Assembly (NCBI GenBank): GCA_024275575.1
Contig: JAJRYV010000105.1
Span: 1 to 64,000 of the forward strand
Length of the DNA: 64,000 nt
Direction: 5' to 3'
Origin: a bacterium
Lineage (GTDB): Bacteria > Zhuqueibacterota > Zhuqueibacteria > Zhuqueibacterales > Geothermadaptataceae
The position numbers and the translations under genes are program-made. The notes under the pieces were generated by a model. That model was not told the origin of the DNA. It searched no databases and worked only from the letters and a program-made list of their open reading frames with translations. This document shows, one piece after another, positions 56,931-64,000 of this stretch. Position 1 is the first letter of the stretch, and each line of letters opens with the position of its first letter.

Positions 56931-57932
56931 ATGAAACGCTTTACAATTGTATTCCCGGTTTTCATAATTGCCGGTTTTGTTGCCTGTCAAAAACAAAATC
57001 CACTTCCCCCTGCGGAAGAGCAACAGGTTTCTGTGGAGGTAGTGTATCAGTTGCCGATAAAAATGCAGGCCAAAATGGATGAGTTTTATAGCAAAAAACT
57101 GGTGCAGGCTGAAAAGTACAAAAAAATGGCATTGCACAAAACGAACAAAACGAGAGGCATTGCCGCCAAGCTTTCTGTGCCCAGTACTACATATCCCACG
57201 ATTCAATCAGCCGTTGACGCAGCTTTCCCCGGTGATAAAATCGAAGTTGCTGCCGGCATTTATAGCGAAAATGTATTTATTACAACACCCGGCATTCGGC
57301 TCACCGCTCAAAACGCCGGGCTGACACAGATTTACGGCGGCATCCATATCTGGCACACTTCCCGAGTACAGGTACAAGGTTTTGCCGTCATCAATGGTGG
57401 GCCATATGGTTCGGGAATCGATATCTGGAATGCCGACCGGGTACGGGTTTCGCATAATACGGTTCATGGCGCATTCTACGGCATCTGGCTTGGCGTCGCT
57501 GAAAATTGTGTCGTCAAAAATAATTTGCAACTGGATAATAACACTGTTGGATACTACAGCACGGCAGCGCACAATAACCTCATCAAAGGCAACCGAATGC
57601 GCTGGAATGACTGGGATGGCGTGTTGACTTTCCATAGCCACGGTAATAGCTTCAAAACCAATATTTGTGATGACAACAACCACAGTGGTTTTGTCATCAT
57701 CGCGGGTGATTATAACACCGGTGATAACAATAGTTGTACGGCCAATGCCTGGGATGGATTCGTGCTCGCCGATAAAGCCAATAATAACTATTTTTCCAAA
57801 TGTGCAGCATACGACCAGGGCTGTGGCGTTTATATGAGCGCCGAAACCCACGATAATACGTTCCGCAAATTTGTCGCAATCGGCAATGACGCCGTTGTTT
57901 GTGATAACGGCGAAGGCAATTATGTCGACTAA
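56931..57932 (+). CDS. Right-handed beta-helix lipoprotein
   Basis: A 333-residue predicted lipoprotein: lipobox GFVAC (Cys19). Residues about 85-330 form a parallel beta-helix with regular turns (PTIQSAVDAAFPGDKIEVAAGIYSE is the typical pectate-lyase/NosD-like first coil, split here over the first two rungs). Each later rung ends in an Asn/Asp-rich turn. No catalytic Asp/Arg trio for a lyase was recognised, so a binding or structural role is likely. An ACAAGGAGG site supports the start. Confidence 0.85.
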   Translation: MKRFTIVFPVFIIAGFVACQKQNPLPPAEEQQVSVEVVYQLPIKMQAKMDEFYSKKLVQAEKYKKMALHKTNKTRGIAAKLSVPSTTYPTIQSAVDAAFPGDKIEVAAGIYSENVFITTPGIRLTAQNAGLTQIYGGIHIWHTSRVQVQGFAVINGGPYGSGIDIWNADRVRVSHNTVHGAFYGIWLGVAENCVVKNNLQLDNNTVGYYSTAAHNNLIKGNRMRWNDWDGVLTFHSHGNSFKTNICDDNNHSGFVIIAGDYNTGDNNSCTANAWDGFVLADKANNNYFSKCAAYDQGCGVYMSAETHDNTFRKFVAIGNDAVVCDNGEGNYVD

Positions 57933-58025
57933 TTTACCTGATGGACTCTTAAAGCAGCGGTGGATGAAAACTCACCCTGTTACAACATTGCCAAATACTT
58001 AAAATGTATAATACAAAAGGCGATA

Positions 58026-58145
58026 CTCAGGACAGGATTTAGCTCAATCGGGCCGCCTGCCAGGGATGGCAGGTCAAAACATAAAAGCGCTCGCTGAGGC
58101 TAGGACAGGATTCTATCCTGGCCCTGGAAGGATACCGGGGTATCT
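58026..58145. other. Structured intergenic element
   Basis: Part of the 537-bp gap before the GH2-like gene. Its stems are: CTCAG (58026-58030) with CTGAG near 58094, CCTGCCA / TGGCAGG (58056-58073), AGGAT / ATCCT near 58107-58118, and GATAC / GTATC near 58131-58145. GGACAGGATT occurs twice (58030-58039 and 58103-58112). It could be a leader RNA, a dispersed repeat or a relic; the strand is undetermined. The rest of the gap shows no ORF of note. Confidence 0.4.
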
Positions 58146-58153
58146 GAATTTGT

Positions 58154-58187
58154 AAAAGCCCTGTGGAGTTAGGCACACGGGGCTTTT
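58154..58187. terminator. Terminator hairpin
   Basis: AAAAGCCC (58154-58161) pairs with GGGCTTTT (58180-58187), extended by TGTG/CACA with a small bulge. The plus-strand tail is GCTTCTC, only partly T-rich. It closes the structured element upstream of the GH2-like gene. Confidence 0.7.
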
Positions 58188-58469
58188 GCTTCTCGTCAAG
58201 TTACTCTGTTTTTGCGGGAAGAGAATCCAAATCCTGCTCCTCTTTGAAAAATACTGTTTGACTCTGTTTTTAAGGACATTCTTTCAAAAAATCTTTCCCC
58301 ATATCATCCTGTTATCAGGTATGAATCCTCATACATATCATGCAATGAAATCCTTTCGGATCCGCACCGGCGGATTGAATCTCCAGGGCCGGGGAGTCAA
58401 GCTTTAATCAAAACAGGGACGTTGGATAAGATAATTATTTAACTCAATCTGTTTTTGGTAGAAGCAACG

Positions 58470-60188
58470 ATGACGAATACACGCCTGGCTCTGGTTTTCC
58501 TTACCGGCATCATCCTCAGCTATTATTCCGTTACTGATTGGCATCCGGCCGACGCTGGTTTACTGACGAAATGGTCACAATATATCAACCCTGAAAATGT
58601 CCACAATGCCTATCCCCGGCCGCAATTCGAACGCAGCCGATGGAAAAATTTAAACGGGACCTGGCAATTCGATTTTGCCGCCAATTTGGAAAATCCGCCA
58701 ATTGCCAAAGACCTGAGTCGCCGCATTCTTATTCCCTTCCCCATAGAATCAAATCTTTCCGGGGTGATGGAATCGCAACCCTGTATGTGGTATCGTCAAA
58801 CATTCAAGCTGCCCGCCGACTGGCAGCAATCACGAATTTTATTGCATTTTGACCGCATCATCGGTACAGCCACCGTATATTTGAACGGCGTTCAACATTT
58901 CACTTTTGATAACTGTGAAACACGCTTGACGGCTGAAATTACGAAATATCTGAAAGCGGGAGAAAATGAACTCCTAATCGGGGTAAAAGCGGATCGTTGC
59001 ACCTTCTCCGGTACCATCATCGATGCCTTTGCCGGCCATGGCATTGTGCAAACAGTGTGGCTTGAACCCGTGCCGGATACCTATTTGCGCAGCGTCGATT
59101 ACACGACAAGCGTCAAAGACAGCAGTGTTAGCATTGAAATTGAAACATCCGCAGCAGCTCCGGCAAGTTTTGTTGAAGCTGCCATTTTTGACGCCGATAC
59201 ACTTGTAGCTGTTATGCTGGGGCGTGCCGGTGAGCCGATGAATTTGAAACTTTCCGGCCTTAAACTCTGGAGTCCGGAAAATCCACAGCTCTATTCGGTC
59301 AATCTCAAGTTAATTGGCAACGGCGCAGTTATCGATTCGGCGAACAGTTATATCGGCATTAAAGATTATCGTATTCTATTGGCAAATACATCAAACCCAC
59401 AGCCTTATCTTAATGGGGAAAAATTTTTCCAAATCGGCATCGTGCATCACGGCTTTTGGCCCGACGGCAAAATCACCGCACCCTCGGATCAGGCAATACG
59501 CACTGATATTGAAAATATAAAAAAAATGGGGTTTAACCTCATCATCAACAACGGTTGCATGCCTTCGGACCGCTGGATGTACTGGTGTGATAAAACCGGT
59601 GTGCTGGTCTGGCAAAACATGCCGCAAAACTATGCGAATTTTTCCGCTGCCGAACACGAACGCGTTAAAAATTGTTTGGCGGAGTATCGTTCTCACGCGA
59701 GCTTTGCCTCTCTCATCGTCAGCAACCTGCCGCGCCAGAAAACCGGCATGCAATTCGCACCAACTTCTATTCGCTATTGCCTGAAAAAGCGACAATGGAA
59801 CGAGCTTAAAGTGCAATACATCCAGCCCGAATCGCTGATTTTTGAACTCGAAGGTGATCACTACAAATATTCATCCCTCGGCGCCGTCGATGGTGTCGGG
59901 AAAATTATCACCTCCGTTCGCGATACCTATCCGGTCGATTTGTTTCCGGCACAGAAGATATCTTCTGCAGCGATCGAGTTCAATACCAAGGAATACCACC
60001 GCAAGCTGGCGCTGGCGCGCAGACAGGCACAAAAAGAAACGATTTCAACGCTGATTTATCCACAATTTACCGATCTGCCGGGGAGTAATTTTGGTTTGCA
60101 AACGGATGATCGTCGACAGCTTAAGGTGGATTTGAAAAAGATGCGAAAAATCAACAAAAGCCTGGACAACTCCATGAATGGACTGTAA
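58470..60188 (+). CDS. Glycoside hydrolase family 2-like protein, probably inactive
   Basis: A 572-residue exported or membrane-anchored protein (hydrophobic segment about 5-22). It has a GH2 sugar-binding domain (about 50-200: FERSRWKNLNGTWQFDF, PFPIESNLSGVM, MWYRQTFKLP), an Ig-like sandwich, then a barrel segment (IKKMGFNLIINNGCMPSDRWMY, in two parts). The GH2 acid/base region, normally Asn-Glu, reads SNLP here, with Leu420 in place of Glu. The upstream Arg/His pair of the usual VRMH-type motif is also gone. The C-terminal Glu in IEFN could be the former nucleophile. It may bind rather than cleave sugar. Confidence 0.82.
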   Translation: MTNTRLALVFLTGIILSYYSVTDWHPADAGLLTKWSQYINPENVHNAYPRPQFERSRWKNLNGTWQFDFAANLENPPIAKDLSRRILIPFPIESNLSGVMESQPCMWYRQTFKLPADWQQSRILLHFDRIIGTATVYLNGVQHFTFDNCETRLTAEITKYLKAGENELLIGVKADRCTFSGTIIDAFAGHGIVQTVWLEPVPDTYLRSVDYTTSVKDSSVSIEIETSAAAPASFVEAAIFDADTLVAVMLGRAGEPMNLKLSGLKLWSPENPQLYSVNLKLIGNGAVIDSANSYIGIKDYRILLANTSNPQPYLNGEKFFQIGIVHHGFWPDGKITAPSDQAIRTDIENIKKMGFNLIINNGCMPSDRWMYWCDKTGVLVWQNMPQNYANFSAAEHERVKNCLAEYRSHASFASLIVSNLPRQKTGMQFAPTSIRYCLKKRQWNELKVQYIQPESLIFELEGDHYKYSSLGAVDGVGKIITSVRDTYPVDLFPAQKISSAAIEFNTKEYHRKLALARRQAQKETISTLIYPQFTDLPGSNFGLQTDDRRQLKVDLKKMRKINKSLDNSMNGL

Positions 60189-60311
60189 ATTTATCTTCTT
60201 CACCAAATTCAAGGTAAATCACCGCTTTTGTAAAGACCATTGAGCAACAGTTATCGAACCTGATTAATGATCGTTGCAGAAATATCTGCGAAACGATCTT
60301 CGGTGCATTAA

Positions 60312-60645
60312 TTATCGCATCAGACTCATTTTCTTCACCGCGGTAAAGACCTTTCCTCCTGCCGATCGCACTCCCAGGCGATAAATATACACACCGCTGG
60401 CGACAACCCTGCCGCTCATATCAGTACCGTTCCACTGTGCCCGGTGAAACCCTGCATCGGCATCCCGATCGTGCAGAACAGCCACTTGCCGGCCAATGCG
60501 GTCACCCGGGCATTGTCATCGCTGATTATCTGCACCACCACTGCAGAAAGAGCCGGTAACAAGCCGGTAGCACTGCGCCTCAACTGTTTGCAGTGTACAG
60601 ATGCTTATGTCTAAACTCAGCAGGAATGCGCTTGTTTTTTTTCAT
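60312..60645 (-). pseudogene. Relic of a secreted protein gene (start plus sorting-domain end)
   Basis: An AAGGAGG site and ATG at 60645 begin MKKNKRIPAEFRHK and stop after 21 codons. At the other end, a frame from about 60480 to the TAA at 60312-60314 reads GRQVAVLHDRDADAGFHRA, then NGTDMSGRVVASGVYIYRL and VKKMSLMR. This is a clear C-terminal FlgD/T9SS-type domain. Upstream the match needs a frame change. The body of the gene is missing, so this is a large-deletion relic. Confidence 0.7.
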
Positions 60646-61239
60646 CGCCGCCTCCTTATTTTTCTGTATGGTTGCCTGATTCAAACCGGGCCTTTTTTTT
60701 CTGCAAGTCTTCGATCAAACCAAAATCTTTTTTGCCGCTAATTTGAAATCAAACTGTTTGTCCCTTTAAAGCGGAGAACGAGGTAGGCGAGAATAACTTT
60801 TTCGCCATGTGGGAAAGTATGGGTTAAACCGATTGGCCGGTTGTCGCCATCTTCATCAAGGTCAACCGGAGGGCCTTGGCCGATAGGATAACACAATAAA
60901 CTCGTTCCCCGTCTCCAGACTGGGAACGCAGGGAGTGCGTCGGTTCCTGAGTCTATCGAAGGGCTTGCCGCCAGTGACAGAATGTCGGCGATACAACTGC
61001 AGACAGAGCTTTGTAACGCGCATGAACTGCACTGATTGGAGTGCTCTGGCTTCGCTATTGCAGGCAGAACCTGCGAGCTGTGGGTTCCCGGGCTGGAGCC
61101 AAGTGAACCAGCGTTAATTTTTTCCCCCGGGAGGACAGCTGCTTCCATTCCCCTTGATTTTCGAAAATGGATTGGTCATATTTTAACATTCGAAATTTTC
61201 CGGGGGATATTTCTTGCCCAAAACCAGCGGATATACGCG
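60646..61239. other. Decayed intergenic zone
   Basis: About 590 bp without an intact gene. A minus-strand frame (about 60740-60870) reads plausibly (VDLDEDGDNRPIG, FPHGEKVILAYLVLRF) but joins nothing I recognise, and may be a relic. Confidence 0.4.
60903..60928. repeat. REP-like palindrome
   Basis: CGTTCCC (60903-60909) pairs with GGGAACG (60922-60928), with an inner GTCT-CC-AGAC stem and one mismatched pair. Hairpins with GTTCCC/GGGAAC ends occur as dispersed repeats in many bacteria, often mobilised by RAYT-type transposases. Only one copy was seen here. Confidence 0.6.
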
Positions 61240-61814
61240 ATGACTACAGAGATAAAAAACAAAAAGGGAGCCGCGGGGGACGACAGGCTAATCACAGCCT
61301 ACAAGGGGGGAGAAAAACACGCTTTTACTGTCCTGTTCGAAAAATACTGGATTTATATTTAAAGAGTTTTCATCCTGAAGGGTTTGCAATCTCAGGACGC
61401 CGAAGACTTCACCCAGGATATTTTTATAAAACTCACCGACTCCCTCTGCAATTTTGAAGGAAGAAGCACTTTTAAAACCTACCTCGACCGTATCATTAAA
61501 AACAAACTTATCGATTATTACCGTGGTCGTAAAAAGTTTATGCCCCTGGAAGAAAAAATTTTTGAGAACCCTCAGATCGATCCGAAAGATGGAAAATCGA
61601 AAGCGCTCTTTTCAAAAATGAAATCATAAAGACCTGCCTGAAAAAAATCACCAATCCTCGCTGCCGCATCGTTCTTTCGCTCTGGCTCGATAGCTATAAA
61701 TTCAGGCAAATTTCCACAATCCTGTCACAGCCGGAAGGCACGGTCAACTCGTTGTATTCCCGCGGCCGCAGTTTGCTAAAAAAATGTGTGCAATCGCATT
61801 ATCGTTTCGCGTGA
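61240..61814 (+). pseudogene. Broken ECF-type sigma factor gene
   Basis: The frame begins MTTEIKNKKG and covers region 2 (AFTVLFEKYW, then DAEDFTQDIFIKLTD and IIKNKLIDYYR). TAA at 61360-61362 (codon 41) interrupts after WIYI; the frame continues intact to about 61600. There a one-base change of frame is needed to reach region 4 (KFRQISTILSQPEGTVNSLY, then SRGRSLLKKC) and a TGA at 61812-61814. Two lesions of different type make decay more likely than a single reading error. No anti-sigma gene is adjacent. Confidence 0.75.
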
Positions 61815-62015
61815 TTTGAATTGGAGATTAACTTTTTAACCTGATCTATTCATAAACTTTATTGTTTGCACCCGGAGTGCATTGCCTTTATGCAATGCAT
61901 GAATAATGCAGGTTGAGTTGAAAACCAAAACGCGTAATTTCCTGGTTTCATAAAAAACAATCCTTTCGCACCTTGTCTGACACACAATGCTGTTTCATTT
62001 TCCAACGGGGATTCT

Positions 62016-62168
62016 ATGGAAGCAACGACCACTTTTTTCGCCCTTGTCGCGCTGCGAAAGCTCGCCGATGCGTTCATCGAACCCGGAAAGATGCTGCACC
62101 CGGCGGTGGATTGGCAGGCAGTCCAATCGGTGACATATCAGTTTGCTAAAAAGATACTTGATTTTTAA
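62016..62168 (+). CDS. Possible 50-residue ORF or C-terminal relic
   Basis: A 50-codon frame (MEATTTFFALVALRKLADAF at the start, ending QFAKKILDF) lies between the broken sigma gene and the MarR gene. Its helix-like sequence reads more like protein than chance, perhaps the end of a lost gene. No ribosome site was found. The gap around it (61815-62218) shows nothing else. Confidence 0.25.
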   Translation: MEATTTFFALVALRKLADAFIEPGKMLHPAVDWQAVQSVTYQFAKKILDF

Positions 62169-62218
62169 GGTTGCATTACCTATTATTGCTACAACAACTA
62201 AATAGTGGCGGAACAAAA

Positions 62219-62689
62219 ATGTTCGATCAAGAAAAAAAAATCGGTTATATGATTACCAAAACGGCTTTAAAGATCAAAGCCGGGCTGAATCAACTTTTAA
62301 AAGCGGGCGGAATTGATATCACCGCCGACCAGTTTGAACTCCTGATGATACTGAGAGAGAAAGAAGGTTTATCGCAAACAGAAATGGCAATGCTTACTTC
62401 AAAAGATAAAACAAATATAACACGAATTTTGGATATACTGGAAAAAAAACAACTGATCGAACGCAGAAAGAACGATTATGACCGACGTACTTATAATATT
62501 TTTTTAACCAAAAAAGGAAAACAACATCGCTCCTCTTTACAACAGGTATTGCAAAGAGGAAACCAACGCCTTGCTGAAGGGCTGACCAATGAAGATATAA
62601 ATGAATTTACGCGAATCATTAAAATTATAAATAAAAACCTTGGTATGGATATCACTAACGATAATTTTTCTCAAATAAAAAAGGAATAA
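62219..62689 (+). CDS. MarR family transcriptional regulator
   Basis: A 156-residue winged-helix regulator: an N-terminal helix, then DITADQFELLMILREKEG, the recognition helix segment MLTSKDKTNITRILDILE, and the wing RRKNDYDRRTY. The start MFDQEKK is the internal ATG at 62219; the ribosome site is weak. It lies 62 bp upstream of a TolC-family gene on the same strand, a common arrangement in which MarR represses an efflux operon. Confidence 0.92.
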   Translation: MFDQEKKIGYMITKTALKIKAGLNQLLKAGGIDITADQFELLMILREKEGLSQTEMAMLTSKDKTNITRILDILEKKQLIERRKNDYDRRTYNIFLTKKGKQHRSSLQQVLQRGNQRLAEGLTNEDINEFTRIIKIINKNLGMDITNDNFSQIKKE

Positions 62690-62751
62690 AATTTTTTATC
62701 TAAATAGTTGCTATAGCAAAAGTCGATAAAACAACAGAAAGCGATGTTTGC

Positions 62752-64000
62752 ATGAAAAAGACAATATTATTAATCATAATCTGTGTATTTCCGGTTTATA
62801 GTGCTCAGGCACAGGAAAATTCGCCAAAGGACTATCTTGCAATGGATGAGGCCATCTCGCGGGCATTGGAGAAAAACCATCAAATTCAATCGTCGCGCTA
62901 TGCCGTTCGCAAAACAAAATGGGATAAACGCCAGGCCTGGGCGCAATTACTACCCACAGTACGGTTAAATTCCCGCTATAGCTGGATCGATGACAGCACG
63001 TATGCGCTGCGGGATTTCAGTCGTTATTTCAATAATTCCAATTCGCCGTTTCAGGTTCCGCAAACCGTTTTCCAGGAATCGTACGCTTCATCGCTTGATG
63101 TGACTATGCCCGTATTTAATGCCGGTATTTTCAACGGTATTGCCATAGCGGAGGCGAACAGCGAGTTGCAGAGATTAGTGCAAAAATCTGTACGAAACAA
63201 GACCGTTTTCCAGGTGATTCACACTTACCTGAGCGTTTTGAAAAATAATGAAGTTCTTCACCTGCAAGAGCAGTACCTGGAATTATCCAGGCTCAATTAT
63301 GAAAAAGCGCAACGGCTTTACAACGCCGGGCGCTATTCGCAGACCGAAGCGTTACGCTGGAAAATGGATTATCAGCAACAAAAAAGCATTGTGGCGAGCA
63401 GCAAGTCCAACTTACGCAACTCGAAAACCCTGCTTATTCGTTTGACAAATTTATCTTTTGAACACGATTGCCTTTTTGATAGCCGGATTCCGCCAAATCT
63501 GTTATCAGAAAGCAAAAAAATGGAAAACCTGACTGAGCGGGAAATTCTTCAAACTTTTAGAATGAAAGATCAGGATTTGATTAAGAGGAACCCCGCTCTT
63601 TCCGCAAATCAAAGCAGCGTTAGATTTAAAAAACTGCAATACCGTCAGTCCCTAACATCCCATCTGCCAACGGTCTCGATGAGTTATTCTTACGGCTGGA
63701 GAGAAAATAGCACCTTTGAGCTGGATGATTATTCACCACAGACTTTTATGATAAACCTGAGTCTGCCACTCTTTTCCGGGTTTCAGGACTTTACAAAAAA
63801 TAAATCGACCCATTACCAGTTTAAACAGCAGCAGGAGGAGTTTTTGGATCAATTGCAAAACACGCGTTATCTGCTTGCGGAAACAGCCAATAAAATGATC
63901 AATTTGAAAACGCAATTGAACCATTCAAAAACGAATGTGCAATACAGCAAACGCAATTATCAGATTGTGAAACAGCAAAAGGAAAAGGGATTGATCTCAA
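62752..64000 (+). CDS. TolC-family outer-membrane efflux protein (partial, runs off window)
   Basis: An open frame of 416 codons to the window end with no stop. The signal peptide is at residues 1-20 (VYSAQAQ). Two repeats typical of TolC/OEP follow: YLAMDEAISRALEKNHQIQ with LYNAGRYSQTEALRWK, then a second half beginning RNPALSANQSSVRFKKL and LINLSLPLFSGFQD-like strands. It would form the trimeric channel for a tripartite exporter. The MarR gene upstream and, presumably, HlyD/RND genes beyond the window complete the operon. Confidence 0.92.
   Translation, partial: MKKTILLIIICVFPVYSAQAQENSPKDYLAMDEAISRALEKNHQIQSSRYAVRKTKWDKRQAWAQLLPTVRLNSRYSWIDDSTYALRDFSRYFNNSNSPFQVPQTVFQESYASSLDVTMPVFNAGIFNGIAIAEANSELQRLVQKSVRNKTVFQVIHTYLSVLKNNEVLHLQEQYLELSRLNYEKAQRLYNAGRYSQTEALRWKMDYQQQKSIVASSKSNLRNSKTLLIRLTNLSFEHDCLFDSRIPPNLLSESKKMENLTEREILQTFRMKDQDLIKRNPALSANQSSVRFKKLQYRQSLTSHLPTVSMSYSYGWRENSTFELDDYSPQTFMINLSLPLFSGFQDFTKNKSTHYQFKQQQEEFLDQLQNTRYLLAETANKMINLKTQLNHSKTNVQYSKRNYQIVKQQKEKGLIS

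Noticed and set aside
14730-61362. Genetic code change with TAA read as an amino acid
   Set aside because: The NtrC-type, PorV-like, engB and other genes end on TAA exactly at family-typical ends, so TAA works as a stop here.

Overview
The window looks like a chromosome segment from an uncultured or poorly studied Gram-negative bacterium of the FCB / Calditrichota-KSB1 side of the tree. The basis is a GWxTD-domain protein, PorV/PorQ-type barrels (UPF0164), several very large secreted proteins ending in a FlgD/type-IX-secretion-like sorting domain, a carboxypeptidase-regulatory-domain TonB receptor, a short RpoD-like sigma factor and an MglA-type GTPase with roadblock partners. The placement is inferred from gene families only; no rRNA is present.

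Layout. 0.3-11.4 kb (minus strand) is a cell-surface cluster: DUF4397 lipoprotein, TonB-dependent receptor, 1140-residue secreted protein, PorV-like barrel, GWxTD protein and a small lipoprotein. 11.8-21.8 kb (minus) is a housekeeping block: trigger factor, ClpP, ClpX, Lon and EngB in the order familiar from other bacteria, followed without a break by a class V aminotransferase (interrupted by an in-frame stop), a SerA-like dehydrogenase and an NtrC-type regulator. A tRNA-Leu lies just upstream of tig. 22-30.7 kb holds a roadblock-MglA-roadblock set, a phosphoesterase, an MFS transporter, PriA and the sigma factor. 31-35.3 kb holds a sensor kinase encoded directly after a permease-less solute-binding protein, then threonine aldolase. 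35.7-43 kb has a secreted subtilase, a VWA lipoprotein with a polytopic membrane protein, and a radical SAM enzyme. 43-47 kb pairs a chemoreceptor (also interrupted by an in-frame TAA) with a second permease-less binding protein. 47.4-56.5 kb has a putative outer-membrane protein, an EamA transporter with a coupled HTH protein, a YhbY protein, a beta-propeller surface protein with a barrel-OmpA-AMIN fusion, and arginase. 56.9-64 kb contains a beta-helix lipoprotein, a GH2-like protein that appears to lack its acid/base residue, a decayed zone (sorting-domain relic, broken ECF sigma gene, REP-like palindrome), and a MarR regulator leading into a TolC-family gene that runs off the window.

The main points for follow-up are the PorV-OmpA-AMIN fusion, the two binding-protein/sensor pairs without transporters, three in-frame TAA codons in otherwise coherent genes, the GH2 pseudoenzyme candidate, and several structured intergenic stretches. 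Most other genes are ordinary. CDS starts were moved inside longer open frames where a ribosome binding site or family N-terminus showed the true start.
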